Assembly: GCF_000208925.1 (NCBI RefSeq)
Contig: NW_001914862.1
Location: 77,751 to 141,750, forward strand
Source of the DNA: Entamoeba histolytica HM-1:IMSS
Lineage: Eukaryota; Evosea; Mastigamoebida; Endamoebidae
DNA: 64,000 bases
Reading direction: 5' to 3'
Made by a program: the position numbers and the translations under genes. The notes under the pieces were generated by a model. The model was given only the letters and a program-made list of their open reading frames with translations, was not told the DNA's origin and made no database searches. This document shows positions 51,660 to 62,096 of the stretch, in pieces; position 1 is the stretch's first letter, and each line of letters starts with the position of its first letter.

Positions 51660-52001
51660 TCAGAGTTGTCCTTGATATTTATTCACACTTAATATATCTC
51701 CAACCGCTCCCCATGTTGACCATTTATATTGAAATATAATATTCCATAATAATAGTAATGAAAATTCTATGATTATTAAGACTGCCGATAAAATAATGTC
51801 TATTCATTATTTCTTTTTATTTTAATTCATTAAAAACAACAAACACCTATTTCTATAACTAGCCAACGGCGACACATATTTGAATAAAAACCAAATTAAC
51901 ACCATCCACATTACTGGCATAAAGAAAAATCCACAAATAAATAATATTTTACAAATTTTTCTTGCTTTGATATTGTTAAGAGTGTCAGCATGAAAGAACA
52001 T
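51660..52001 (-). CDS. PEN2: Gamma-secretase subunit PEN-2 (two exons)
   Basis: Found by reading the apparently empty region between the PH gene and VPS36. Exon 1 is 51845-52001 and exon 2 is 51660-51799. The 45-bp intron (GTTTGTT...GAATAG) joins phase 1 to 2, giving 98 residues; human PEN-2 has 101. It has KARKICKILFICGFFFMPVM (human N-L-C-R-K-Y-Y-L-G-G-F-A-F-L-P-F), WMVLIWFLFKY, PLASY, then SAVLIII and the diagnostic STWGAVGDILS (human P-R-W-G-A-L-G-D-Y-L-S). Hydrophobic segments fit the PEN-2 topology. It is the smallest subunit of the presenilin complex that cleaves membrane proteins within the bilayer. It lies 64 bp upstream of the VPS36 stop, same strand. Confidence 0.88.
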
Positions 52002-52065
52002 TGAATTGAATGAATAAAGTTCTTCTTAGAAAATATAAAACAAATAAATAAATAATCAAAACCAT

Positions 52066-52773
52066 TTATTTGATGTATTGAAGGTATTGAGTATTAAAAA
52101 GATTTTCATAATACATAATACCTTCTTCTGATTCATCTCGACAAATTAATTCATTTTGTTCTAGTTGATCCATTAATGTTTGGACAATTGCATATTGAAT
52201 TCCATAATGTTGTGCAATTGTAAAACTACTAATTTTCTGTCTTGATTTTAATGCATCAAGAATGGTATTTTGAAACTTTTCTAATGTAAAATCTCTTTCA
52301 TGGATAATCAATGATTTATTGACATTCATTAATCCAACATATTTACCTTTATCATTAAGTAATTCACATACATTTCTTAGTTCTTTTGGACTAATTAAAA
52401 TGCCACGAGCTCTATTGTAAATAGCATATAAATCAGATAGCATTATTGCCATTTCTTTTTTCTTTTGAAAATATAAATAACAAAATTCATCAATTTCATC
52501 CATTAATGCTTCTTCATAATTATTTCCAAATAATTTTTTAGTAACTGGTTCAGTAATATCAAGGTATGTTATTAATGATTGATATTCATGATTCTCTTTT
52601 TCCATATTTGATTCTTTTAAAAATTTTGTTGCTACCTTATCTAATTGGTCCCAATATTGTATTACTGTATCTAATGACTCAAATGCATTGGAAAAGAGGT
52701 TATCAATATCATTTTGATCTTTTTCTTTAGCTTCAATATATGATTTAATTCCATATTGTGGTTGATTAGACAT
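52066..52773 (-). CDS. VPS36: ESCRT-II subunit VPS36, without GLUE domain
   Basis: 235 residues. The C-terminal two-thirds match the EAP45/VPS36 winged-helix pair: LSDLYAIYNRARGILISPKE (human [21 protein letters not shown]), LRNVCELLN, then FTIAQHYGIQYAIVQTLMDQ and CRDESEEGIMYYENLFNTQ (human C-R-D-D-S-V-E-G-L-R-F-Y-P-N-L-F). The N-terminal GLUE (PH-like, ubiquitin- and lipid-binding) domain is absent; the protein starts with a short charged region. ESCRT-II sorts ubiquitylated cargo into multivesicular bodies. VPS22 also has paired winged helices, but the C-R-D-x-S-x-E-G block is VPS36-specific. It is divergent with the lipase gene (46 bp apart). Confidence 0.88.
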   Translation of the reverse strand: MSNQPQYGIKSYIEAKEKDQNDIDNLFSNAFESLDTVIQYWDQLDKVATKFLKESNMEKENHEYQSLITYLDITEPVTKKLFGNNYEEALMDEIDEFCYLYFQKKKEMAIMLSDLYAIYNRARGILISPKELRNVCELLNDKGKYVGLMNVNKSLIIHERDFTLEKFQNTILDALKSRQKISSFTIAQHYGIQYAIVQTLMDQLEQNELICRDESEEGIMYYENLFNTQYLQYIK

Positions 52774-52819
52774 AGAAAGTAAATCTCTAAATAAACAAAC
52801 TAGAAATAATAAAAGAAGA

Positions 52820-53674
52820 ATGCAAACAAATTGTATTGAAACAATTTATTCAATAGATAAATTTAATATATATTCTACGGAGTGGAATGTTGAAAAACCA
52901 CAAGCTATGCTTATTTTAATTCATGGGTTTTGTACTTATGCTGGTGTGATGAAAAGAATGGCTAATATGTTAGTTTCACATAACATCTTATTGTGTATGC
53001 CAGATTTACCTTATCATGGAAGGTCAAGTGGTGAACCAAAAGGATGGGTAAATTCATTTACTACATTTACTGAAGTGTGTAATAAATATATTGACCAAGT
53101 AAAAGAAAAATATAATCCAAATAGGACAATTCCAATATATATTATGGGACATTCAATGGGTGGATTAATTGTTTCAATTATTGCTCGTCAAAGAAAAGAC
53201 TTAAAAGGAGTAATTGGGAGTGCACCAGCATATGAAATTAATAATACTATGGTGATGCTATTTTATTTAATAATAGTCGTTGTCTTATATTTTATTCCTA
53301 AATTATATTTACCATCACAATATTCTGATAAAGAATTTCCACGTAAAGAAGTTCGTCAAATGTTTGAAGAAGACCAATATGTTACAAAAGGTAAAACTTA
53401 TCTTAAGACGATTGTTGAAATGACAAAATATGGTGAAAGAGAAAAGTATAGTGATATATTTATACCATTTTTATTAATTCAAGGGACAAATGATGAGTCT
53501 GTAACAATGGAAGGGGCTCAAATTAAATCCACTCATTTAAAAAATCAATATAGTCAATTTCTAATTTATAAAGATTGTATTCATTGTCTGTATGAAGAAA
53601 AGAACTTAGAAGAACAAGTAATTAATATTATTCATTGGATTCAAAAAGTAAATAACCACAATAACATGAAATAA
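52820..53674 (+). CDS. Alpha/beta-hydrolase, monoacylglycerol-lipase-like
   Basis: 284 residues. An early strand and oxyanion loop LILIHGFCTYAGVMKRM, then DLPYHGRSSGEP, the nucleophile elbow IMGHSMGG (Ser near 115), an acid loop QGTNDESV, and the catalytic His in KDCIHCLYEE. The H-G-x-G-x-x...G-H-S-M-G-G form and length fit the MGLL/lysophospholipase group (Hydrolase_4). A hydrophobic stretch near residues 140-165 (VMLFYLIIVVVLYFIP) may attach it to membranes. It probably hydrolyses monoacylglycerols or lysophospholipids; substrate cannot be told. Confidence 0.8.
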   Translation: MQTNCIETIYSIDKFNIYSTEWNVEKPQAMLILIHGFCTYAGVMKRMANMLVSHNILLCMPDLPYHGRSSGEPKGWVNSFTTFTEVCNKYIDQVKEKYNPNRTIPIYIMGHSMGGLIVSIIARQRKDLKGVIGSAPAYEINNTMVMLFYLIIVVVLYFIPKLYLPSQYSDKEFPRKEVRQMFEEDQYVTKGKTYLKTIVEMTKYGEREKYSDIFIPFLLIQGTNDESVTMEGAQIKSTHLKNQYSQFLIYKDCIHCLYEEKNLEEQVINIIHWIQKVNNHNNMK

Positions 53675-53693
53675 ACTTTTTATTTGATATTAT

Positions 53694-55031
53694 TTATTCT
53701 TCATTTTTTTTACCCATTAAATATTCATGCATAGCTTCTACAGCAACATAAGTATCTCCAACAGCATGAACAATTGATTTTGGTCCTGTAACACAATCTC
53801 CTGATGCATAAATACCTTCAACATTTGTTTGGAATTTATCATTAACTTGAAGAGTTTGCCATTTAGATAATTCTACATCTTTACAACATTCAGTTTCAAC
53901 TCCTTGTGAAATGGCTTGAATAACCATATCACAGTCAATAACAAATTCACTGCCTGGAATTGGAACTGGTGCAGCTCTTCCAGATGCATCTGGCTCTCCT
54001 AATTTCATTTTAATACATTCAATTCCTTTAACTTTTCCATTCTCATCTCCAATAATTTTAGTTGGATTACATAATGTCATCATAGTAACTCCTTCTTCTT
54101 TTGCTTCTTCTACTTCTGATGGTGCAGCTGGCATTTCATTTTCTGATCTTCTATAAACAATAAATGCTTCACTTCCAAGTCTTCTTGCAACTCTAACAGC
54201 ATCCATAGCAGAAAATCCAGCTCCAACTACTGCAACTTTCTTTCCAATTGTTTTTCTAGCAAAAGTATTAATTGATTCAAGATATGGAATAACATGTTCT
54301 ACACCAATAAGATCTTCTCCTGGAATACCAAGTACTTTTCTTTTTAATGTTCCAATTCCTACAAAGACTGCATCATATTCTTTCTTTAATGTTGTAATAT
54401 CATCAACTTTAGCATTTGTTCTAAATTCAATTCCTAATCTTTTAATTCTATCAATATCTTCATCTAATTTATCTCTTGGAAGTCTATATGGTGGAATACA
54501 TAAAATCATCATTCCTCCTAATTTATGTTTTTGTTCATAAACAACAACTTTATGTCCTTTTAATCTTAAGAAATATGCAGCAGCTAATCCAGCTGGTCCA
54601 GATCCAACAACAGCAACTTTTTTACCAGTATCTGGTGCAATGTCTATTTTAATATCTTCTTCTGTTGAATATGTAATGGCTGATCTTTTCAACTCCATAA
54701 TCTCAAGTTCTCCACCTCTTCTTGCTTTAACACATTTACCTTGACAATAATGTGGACAAACTCTTCCACAAATATTTGGAAATGGTAATCTTTTAAGAAT
54801 AACACTAACTGCTTCTGTATATTGTTCTTTCTTTAATTCTGAAATAAATCCTGGAATATCAATATGAGCTGGACATGTTGGTACACATCCTGGTTTTTTA
54901 CATCCAAGACATCTTGATGCTTCTGTTTTAGTATCTTCTTTAGTATATCCAACTACAACTTCTTTCCAATCATTAATTCTTTCTTCTGGATTACGCATAG
55001 GAACTGGAGTTCTATTATAATTAGCAGCCAT
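53694..55031 (-). CDS. NADPH-dependent oxidoreductase, glutamate-synthase small-subunit (GltD) type
   Basis: 445 residues from the ATG at 55031 (MAANYNRTPVPMR); an upstream in-frame ATG at 55085 would add 18. The N-terminal iron-sulphur region has two cysteine clusters (CLGCKKPGCVPTCPAHIDIP and CGRVCPHYCQGKC) for two [4Fe-4S] centres. An FAD-binding Rossmann motif follows (VAVVGSGPAGLAAAYFLRL) and an NADPH-binding one (VAVVGAGFSAMDAVRVARRL). Such proteins pass electrons from NADPH to ferredoxin or other acceptors. In Entamoeba two related enzymes (EhNO1/EhNO2) are described as GltD-like and able to reduce metronidazole and ferric iron; which one this matches cannot be told here. Likely bacterial origin by old gene transfer is plausible for this family. 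Confidence 0.9.
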   Translation of the reverse strand: MAANYNRTPVPMRNPEERINDWKEVVVGYTKEDTKTEASRCLGCKKPGCVPTCPAHIDIPGFISELKKEQYTEAVSVILKRLPFPNICGRVCPHYCQGKCVKARRGGELEIMELKRSAITYSTEEDIKIDIAPDTGKKVAVVGSGPAGLAAAYFLRLKGHKVVVYEQKHKLGGMMILCIPPYRLPRDKLDEDIDRIKRLGIEFRTNAKVDDITTLKKEYDAVFVGIGTLKRKVLGIPGEDLIGVEHVIPYLESINTFARKTIGKKVAVVGAGFSAMDAVRVARRLGSEAFIVYRRSENEMPAAPSEVEEAKEEGVTMMTLCNPTKIIGDENGKVKGIECIKMKLGEPDASGRAAPVPIPGSEFVIDCDMVIQAISQGVETECCKDVELSKWQTLQVNDKFQTNVEGIYASGDCVTGPKSIVHAVGDTYVAVEAMHEYLMGKKNEE

Positions 55032-56333
55032 TATGATTGTTTTCAAATGAATAATCTTTAAATTCTGTTTAAATAACCGTTTCATTGTGGAATATTCTTT
55101 CTTTTATTGACTCTTATTGACTCTCTCTTATTTTAAATTCTCGGGATATTACGTATTTCTTCTTTTTACACTTCTATTTCTAAATTGTGAACTTTAGTTT
55201 GAACTATTTATTTTGGAACTTTCTTTTCCTTTGTTTTTCTTGTGAAAATTATAAAATATTGTGAAAAGTTGTATTTTATGTGGAACTTTATTGAATATAT
55301 TTATTCCTATAATTTATAATACTTTTTACTATTTTATTCTATATTTCATAAAGGGTTTTCTTCTTTTCTTTTGTTTATTATTTGTAATATATAACATAAT
55401 TTCTTTTTACTTCGACTTGGAGTTAATTTATCCTTGATGTGTTTTATGGATAGCACATTCCCTAATGTCTCTCTTCTCCATTTGACTGCGTCATTATTCT
55501 AAATGACAAAACAAAACTAAAAAATATAAAGTATTTATCACTTAAAAATAATAAACAAATAACAAATATTATTTAAATACTTACTAAAGACAATTGATTT
55601 GCTTAAAGAATATACTCTTTAAAGGTGGTACTTTAGACATTTTTAATGTGTAATTTAATAAAATAGTACTAATGAGTACTAATGATATTAATCATTATTA
55701 AATATGTTAAACATTATCTTTTCATAAAGGATGTACAAAATGAGTGTTGTAAGAAAGTTATAGTTATACTTATTTGAACTTACTTTAATTACATTAAAAA
55801 ATCGAATGAGTTTAAGTATTGATGAGTATATTAAAACTTATTGAAATTAATTAGAATGAACTTAACATCATTGTCTTTATTTATCTATTATTTAAAAACA
55901 TAACACACAGAAGATATTCAAAAAGCAATGATAGTTGAGTTAAATGCATGAATTAACTATTTTAATCTTATTTTAATCTGTTTCTCATGTCAGCATTAGA
56001 ATAACGTATGTTTAATAAAAAGAAGTGCTACATAAAATATGTATTTTATTTGGTTAATTATTTGGTTAAGCAGAAACACATATTTTAGTTTTGACAAACA
56101 GCATTAATTTGTTTTATTAATCCTTTGATAAACAAAATAAAGAAATAACATTTTTTGATAAAAAAATATTTTTTTGAGAAACCATTCATCTCATTCATTC
56201 AAAGTAAAAATGATTTAATCATTCTAACTTAAAAATAATATAATCTAATAAAACTTAAATAATGTTATTTTTAGTAATAGTATAATTTATTATTGTTATA
56301 AAAAACAAAAAGAACTTATAAAAATATTATTTT
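55032..56333. other. Long intergenic region, no gene seen
   Basis: About 1.3 kb, divergent between the oxidoreductase and the C2 gene. It includes a short direct repeat (AGTACTAATG twice in a row near 55665-55685). GAAC-like bits occur on both strands near 55195-55290. No coding or RNA feature found. Confidence 0.5.
56312..56321 (+). promoter_or_regulatory. GAAC-type core promoter element of C2 gene
   Basis: GAACTTATAA, a one-mismatch version of the decamer, ending 12 bp before the ATG at 56334. Confidence 0.45.
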
Positions 56334-56816
56334 ATGAAAATTGAAGTGAGAGTTATTGAAGCAAAGGATTTAAGAGTGACTGATTATTTTGCTGGAACAA
56401 GTGATCCTTATATCAAATTAAGTATAAATGGACAGATGCATAAAACAAATGTTGTTTATAGAACATGTGATCCTAAGTTTAATCAGTCATTTACGTTTGA
56501 TATTATTCCAGGACAACAAATAACATTTGAGGTTTTTAGCTTCGATGAATCTGGAAGACATGATCCATTAGGAACTGTTCAACATTCACTTTCATATTTC
56601 TATCAAGGACAAGTAAGTGATTTATGGTTACAATTATCTAAGAAAGGTCAAATCCATATTCAGGTATTTTCTCCTGGAGGATTACCTAATGTCCTTTCAG
56701 CAGAACAGTTAAATTCTTTGCATCTTGGGATAAATCAAAAACAAATGACAACTCAATCTCCTTTAATTGGATATAAGTATTTTGGTTATACTCCTTCATT
56801 CAATGAATTAATGTAA
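56334..56816 (+). CDS. Single C2-domain protein
   Basis: 160 residues. A full C2 domain fills about residues 1-115: VRVIEAKDLRVTDYFAGTSD (calcium-loop 1 with two Asp), PYIKLSINGQ, TCDPKFNQSFTFDI, and loop 3 FSFDESGRHDPLG. The Asp residues that bind calcium are present, so Ca2+-dependent membrane binding is likely. The last ~45 residues are Gln/Pro/Gly/Tyr-rich (SPLIGYKYFGYTPSF) without known domain. Entamoeba has many short C2 proteins of this kind, some on phagosomes. It ends just before a long gap. Confidence 0.85.
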   Translation: MKIEVRVIEAKDLRVTDYFAGTSDPYIKLSINGQMHKTNVVYRTCDPKFNQSFTFDIIPGQQITFEVFSFDESGRHDPLGTVQHSLSYFYQGQVSDLWLQLSKKGQIHIQVFSPGGLPNVLSAEQLNSLHLGINQKQMTTQSPLIGYKYFGYTPSFNELM

Positions 56817-57621
56817 TTGTTAATTTCTACTTTTTTACAAGAATTATTATAAAAAACTACAATCACTAGAATCATATAAAGAGTCTCATAAAAGAATAGA
56901 ATTAATGAAAATATAAGAAATTCATAATAATGTATTGGTATTGATGAAATAAAAATTGAATATTTTATATTTTCTTTTACAAGGTAAAATGAAGAAATGT
57001 TCAATGACAGGAGTGTATAGTAAAAAGTATTTTATGAGGAGAAGGTTTATTTAAAAATTAATTGTTTTCTTTATCCTTAATTACTTTTTCAATTTCAACA
57101 AAGAGTCATAACACGAAACAAAAAGTAATAGTGAAAGAACAATGATTTCTTTTATATTTTCATTTGAGAATTAACATAATAAAATCATTAATATTATAAA
57201 AATTTGATTATATAAAATGTTATTTATTTCAAAATTAATTAATTTATTTTTTTCTCTGTTATACTTTCTTTATTTCAGTTAATTCCGAATCAATTGGTTA
57301 TTTAGAGTCACAAAACGAGAATTTTTGTATCTCTTTTTCGTTTTGTTTTTATATCTTTTTAATCATTGAAAGAAACTATTTTCCATTTTTATTCTTTGTT
57401 TTTTTGTTGATTTAGAAGAGTAATTTACGTTTCTTTTAGTTATTTCATTTGAATGAAATTTCAAAATCCATTGAATTAGAAAAGAACTAAAAAAGAATAA
57501 AGAAGTTTCAATATTTTTTCAATCCAAAAAGCTTATTTAAGAAAAAATATTTAAATTCTTTTATTTCCAAAATCTCAAAAAACTTTACAAAAAAACTAAA
57601 AATTTAATTTAATAAATTGTT
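56817..57621. other. Intergenic, no gene seen
   Basis: About 800 bp, AT-rich; a 72-codon minus-strand frame near 56786-57004 overlaps the C2 gene end and has no recognisable features. No RNA gene. Confidence 0.5.
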
Positions 57622-59172
57622 ATGAATTTAAGAGGAACAACAGATATACTAAAAGAAAAACATAGTGAAAGAGAAGGGTTAAGACAAAATCGAAGACAAA
57701 CACTTCTTCAGTCAAAAAGATTACAAAGTGAGCAGATGGTAATTATACCAAAAACAATAGTTTGTAATAACAAAGAAGTATTTAAAATAAAAAAAGAAAA
57801 AGTTATTTACAAAGAAATAGGGTAGTAAAGAATTATATCAAAAAATAAATTCACAACCAATTACATTAAGAGAAATGTATAATATTATTTTAACATTAGA
57901 AGAAATTATTGAAGCATCATCAGAAGTTGATGAATTTGATATATTTATTAAAGTATTAATAAAATGGATTACAAATTCAGTTTGTGAGTTTTGTTTATTT
58001 ATTTATAATAAGTTAATATTCATTCAGTTTAGAAAGACATAATGTTAAAATATCATGTTATTACTGTTTTCGTTCTTATTGCTCAAAAAAAACTTGTTCC
58101 TCATTTAAAAAATACTACAATGAATATTGCTCAATCTATTATTTCTCAAACAAATCATTCAGATTTACTTGATAGAACATTACGTCTTGTTGGATTTTAT
58201 TTTGAACGTTCAAATGATATTGAAGACTATAATAAATTTTTAGAAATTATCCATTTAATTGAAAATAAAAAAAGAATTGACAAAAATGTATTAGGAACAG
58301 TTTGTTGGGCTTTATTTTTTGTTGTTACTCGTGCTGCAAAACAAAACCCAACATTTCTTCAATCATTTTTTCCTTATATCGCATCAAATTTAGATCCTTC
58401 TGATGATAATATTGAAGGTAATAATTGTCTTCTTATTTGTATTTCACAATGCATTGAATATAAGGTTGATTATATTATGCTTTTTGATCAATCTACACAC
58501 TTTCTTTCAAAATTAGTATTATTTCTTAAGACAGGAGTAGAAAAATTAGTATTACCAGCACTCCATGTTATCGGTCAAATCATTGGATGTTCAGATAATT
58601 ATACTGAAGTCTTTGTAAATGATGGTTTAATAGATACGTTATTCTCTATCTTCGAATCATTACCACCAGATACAATCTTGTCAGAAGCAATGTGGGTTTT
58701 AAGAAATTTATTTATTCCAGAAGGAAATCCACATGCTATTTATCTGATAGAAAAAGGTGTGATTCAGTATCTCATTCGTTACATTTATCGTCAAAATATC
58801 CAATTTGCAAGAAATGCTGTTTGGGCATTAACTACTGCTATATTATCGTGTAAATTAAGACAAGATATGTTACAAAAAATGATATCTAATGGAGTTGTTC
58901 AACCTATTATTTATGTATTAAAAAATCGTTCATTATTTACATCTGATGATGTTTTGAACTGTATTGACTCAATTTTATGTTTAATGATACAAGATAATGT
59001 TTCTCCACAAATAGGATCTCGTAATGCATTTGAAGAATTAAATATTAGTGATATCTTAGAAGAACTAACAGATGATAAAACAATACAAGGATTTACCCGT
59101 TTAAAGATTGAATTATTAAAAGGTTATTTTAGTCCAGATAGAATTGAAGAGGAAATGCCACTTTCATTGTAA
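57622..59172 (+). CDS. Importin alpha (karyopherin alpha), three exons
   Basis: Exons 57622-57759, 57821-57979 and 58033-59172. The introns of 61 and 53 bp (both GTTTGT...TAG) are phase 0. The product is 478 residues. The N-terminus has an importin-beta-binding region rich in Arg and Lys (REGLRQNRRQTLLQSKRLQS). Armadillo repeats follow: VLPALHVIGQIIGCSDNYTE, LSEAMWVLRNLFIPEGNPH, VIQYLIRYIYRQNIQFARNA and VWALTTAIL. The conserved W-x-x-x-N pairs that hold nuclear localisation signals are partly seen (WVLRN, NAVWALT). It is diverged from animal importin alpha. It carries NLS-proteins into the nucleus with importin beta. Confidence 0.82.
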
Positions 59173-59247
59173 AAAGACAATAAAACTTAAATATTTATAT
59201 GTTTGGTTTTTTAATTTTAAATCAATGAATTGAGCTATTAGGTACAT

Positions 59248-60069
59248 TCAATGGAAATGTTGGTAATTATCAATAACACTGTCCAACATGATTTCTGCAG
59301 TTTGTTTATCTTCTATTAAAGAAATATCAATCTCATTGATCAAATCAACAGGAATTGCTATTGGAATAGTAATATCATATTGGTTATAAATTTCTAATAA
59401 CTCATGTCTAATTTGTCTTTCAAACATAATTCTTTCTTCACGTTCTTTAGAAACTCTTGTTTCTTCTGATGTATCTTTTTCAACCACATTTGTTTGTCTT
59501 TGAGGAGGTTCTCTGAATTTTACCACAGGAAGACCAAGTTTTTTAAAGACTTCTTGATATGGTACACTTTGGTCAGGAATATTTGGTGGATAAGTTTGTG
59601 GTTCTTTCAATACTGGATCTGGAGTCTCAGACGTTTTTGGTTTTAAAGTTTTGGCACGAGAGTTTGGTGTTATTTCAGAAGGTCGTTTAATAGATTTAGG
59701 AAATAGGTATTTATTTTCTACAGGTAGTAGAACAATTTTAAATTCATTTTTGAAAGTTTTTCTACAAATTGGACATTTTAGTGTAAGTGAGTTTATATCA
59801 AAGTCTTTATGTTGTAATAAACATAGAGTACAAAAATATAATTTTCCAGCACAACAGGTGTTGAATAAATTTAAAGGATAGTCCTTGTTGGCACCAAAAC
59901 AAACAGCACAAACAGGTTCATTTTCTTTTTCTGGTACAATCATATCATTAAAAATAGGAGACAGCTTCATTTCACGGATATATTTTTCAACTTTGTTTTT
60001 GATTGATTTCCAATTTGAAGGAACTTGGTCATTTTCAAGAAAAGGTAGTTTATATTCTTGCAATGACAT
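59248..60069 (-). CDS. RING-like zinc finger protein
   Basis: 273 residues. A RING-type finger lies at about 50-105: C-A-V-C, then N-T-C-C-A-G-K-L-Y-F-C-T-L-C, then H and C-P-I-C. The arrangement differs a little from canonical C3HC4, with extra Cys before LYF, so it might be RING-CH or RING-variant. The rest is polar, with proline-rich stretches (EPQTYPPNIPDQSVP) and a C-terminal helical region rich in Glu, Ile and Asp. No membrane segment. It could be a cytosolic ubiquitin E3 ligase. The antisense frames within it are shadows. Confidence 0.75.
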   Translation of the reverse strand: MSLQEYKLPFLENDQVPSNWKSIKNKVEKYIREMKLSPIFNDMIVPEKENEPVCAVCFGANKDYPLNLFNTCCAGKLYFCTLCLLQHKDFDINSLTLKCPICRKTFKNEFKIVLLPVENKYLFPKSIKRPSEITPNSRAKTLKPKTSETPDPVLKEPQTYPPNIPDQSVPYQEVFKKLGLPVVKFREPPQRQTNVVEKDTSEETRVSKEREERIMFERQIRHELLEIYNQYDITIPIAIPVDLINEIDISLIEDKQTAEIMLDSVIDNYQHFH

Positions 60070-60635
60070 ATGATGAATTTTGTGTTTTTGATTTTAAGAT
60101 TTTTTAAATTATAATAATGGTTGTTTTATTAATTTGAAAATAAGTTGAATATTATTTTACTTCTTAAAATATTAAAATTAACTAAAAAACATTGTTCTAC
60201 CTCATAAAAATAATATAAGTCATTTGTTTATATAATAAATTTACCGCTTAATATTTATTGGTTCAATTCAATCTTAACTTAATAAAACCCTATTTTGTTT
60301 TTACTATAAAAAAAAATAAAACAAAGTATAACAGTTTCAAATAAAACATCAAGAAAAAATAATAATAAATGAATTGAATAAAAATTGACCAATAAGTAAT
60401 ACCCAAATAATTCAAGAGTTAAAACTTTTTTTCAATATTCGTACGTTTTAAAATAATCGATATAAAACCTGTTTAGCCTAAACATTCAATAATAAAAGTT
60501 ATTGTTAATATACTGAATATAATAAAGATATACAGTTGAAGAGAATGTAAAAGATTAGAAAAAAAAAACATCAAATAAAAATATATATAAAATTGAAATT
60601 GAAAAGAGAAATAATTCCAATATAGAGAAAGATGA
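60070..60635. other. Intergenic, divergent promoter region
   Basis: About 570 bp, AT-rich, between RING and SH2-pseudokinase genes. Nothing recognised. Confidence 0.5.
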
Positions 60636-62096
60636 ATGAAATTATTGTTATTTAAAACTCGAAAAGATTATTTCAAGATCATGGAAATTAGTACAATACT
60701 AAAAGATGTAAGTAAAGATATTTCTGATAAGTCAGTTGCTACTGATTGTATGTTTGTTAAGAGATATGATTGTACTTTATTTGGTGAACGAGTTATTGTT
60801 GAAGAAATTATAAAAGATGAATGGAATATTAATGATATTCAAAGTATGTTTAAAATACTTTCTATTGTAAGAGAGAAGGGATGTAATCATATTGTACAAC
60901 CAATGGGATATATTACTAAAGATAAATTATTAAATATTTATGGTATTGTCCATCAAAAATTTGTATGTAATTTAGAAGAATTTTTATTTCAAAGAGAAAA
61001 AACATTTTTTAAGAATGTAGTATTAACAGTCTCATTAAAATACAATATTGCTATTCAATGCGCAGAGTCATTATATATCTTTCATAGTCTTGGTTTTACT
61101 CACAAAAGAATTGAATTAAAATCATTTTATCTTGATAAAAATATGAATATATTTCTTGGTGATTATTACTTTTCAGCAAATAAAAATTATCCGTTAATGA
61201 ATGGTCATAATACTGGAAAAGAAGGAGATGTATTTGGGTTGGCATTTATTGTTTATCAATTATTCAATGAAACTCAATGTGATATTAATGCTGTTAATTT
61301 ACCAATACTTCCAAGACTTTATATGAAACAAGAATTATGTGGTCTTCATGGAGAAGAAAAGAAATTAAAACGTGAAAGAATTGTTAAAGAAGATATTTAT
61401 GCAAAATTAAGTTGTAATATTTCTCATCAATTAGAAAATTTATTACTCGATACATGGAATTCTTATAATCTTGATAGATTAACAGCAAATGAATTTTTAA
61501 ATAGAATCAATGATTGTTCTTTAGTAACTGAGTGTGGTGGATTTTGGGAAGCTGACTTTTGGGTATATTGTACTAGAGAAAATGGATGTCTTCCAGAAAA
61601 AGTATTGAACTTTGAAAATATGGCATCTAATATAGCAACATCTGTAGATATACCAATATCATTAGTAAATCAATCAGGTATAATATTATCAAAAAATAAT
61701 GAAATAACATCAGATGCATTTGGATATTTTATTAATAATTTTGGTAAATTTTATGTAGATAATAACATTATGTCTGATCTTATTCAATTTGCAAGTTCTG
61801 ATTATTATTTTGATATTTCTAAAGACGAAGCACAAACATATTTAAATAATAAAGTAGATCTTACTTTCTTGATTCGACCAAGTAACACAAATCCTAAATT
61901 TCCTTTTACCATTTCTAAAAGAGTTAAAAGTAAAACGGTTCATACAAGAATTGAACGTAGAGAAAATTCATTTTATTGTACTATGAGTGGTAAAGAATAT
62001 AAAGCTAAAAGTATTCCAAGTTTAGTTGATATGTTAAGAAATGATGGGTTAATTAAAGAGTCATGTCCTAAAGAACTTAATGATGATATTTATTAA
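60636..62096 (+). CDS. Pseudokinase-SH2 protein (SHK-like)
   Basis: 486 residues from the ATG at 60636; the ATG at 60681 is a possible later start. The N-terminal ~300 residues have kinase-like layout but key residues are gone: the H-R-D catalytic triad reads HKRIELKSFYLD near residue 154, and the D-F-G is replaced by GDYYF, so no phosphotransfer is expected. The C-terminal ~90 residues (about 385-475) form an SH2 domain: YYFDISKDEAQTYLNN, the phosphotyrosine pocket FLIRPS (Arg near 412), then FPFTISKRV, TVHTRIER and SLVDMLRNDG. Dictyostelium SHK kinases have the same kinase-then-SH2 order. The intact FLIRPS arginine indicates phosphotyrosine binding is kept. Confidence 0.8.
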   Translation: MKLLLFKTRKDYFKIMEISTILKDVSKDISDKSVATDCMFVKRYDCTLFGERVIVEEIIKDEWNINDIQSMFKILSIVREKGCNHIVQPMGYITKDKLLNIYGIVHQKFVCNLEEFLFQREKTFFKNVVLTVSLKYNIAIQCAESLYIFHSLGFTHKRIELKSFYLDKNMNIFLGDYYFSANKNYPLMNGHNTGKEGDVFGLAFIVYQLFNETQCDINAVNLPILPRLYMKQELCGLHGEEKKLKRERIVKEDIYAKLSCNISHQLENLLLDTWNSYNLDRLTANEFLNRINDCSLVTECGGFWEADFWVYCTRENGCLPEKVLNFENMASNIATSVDIPISLVNQSGIILSKNNEITSDAFGYFINNFGKFYVDNNIMSDLIQFASSDYYFDISKDEAQTYLNNKVDLTFLIRPSNTNPKFPFTISKRVKSKTVHTRIERRENSFYCTMSGKEYKAKSIPSLVDMLRNDGLIKESCPKELNDDIY

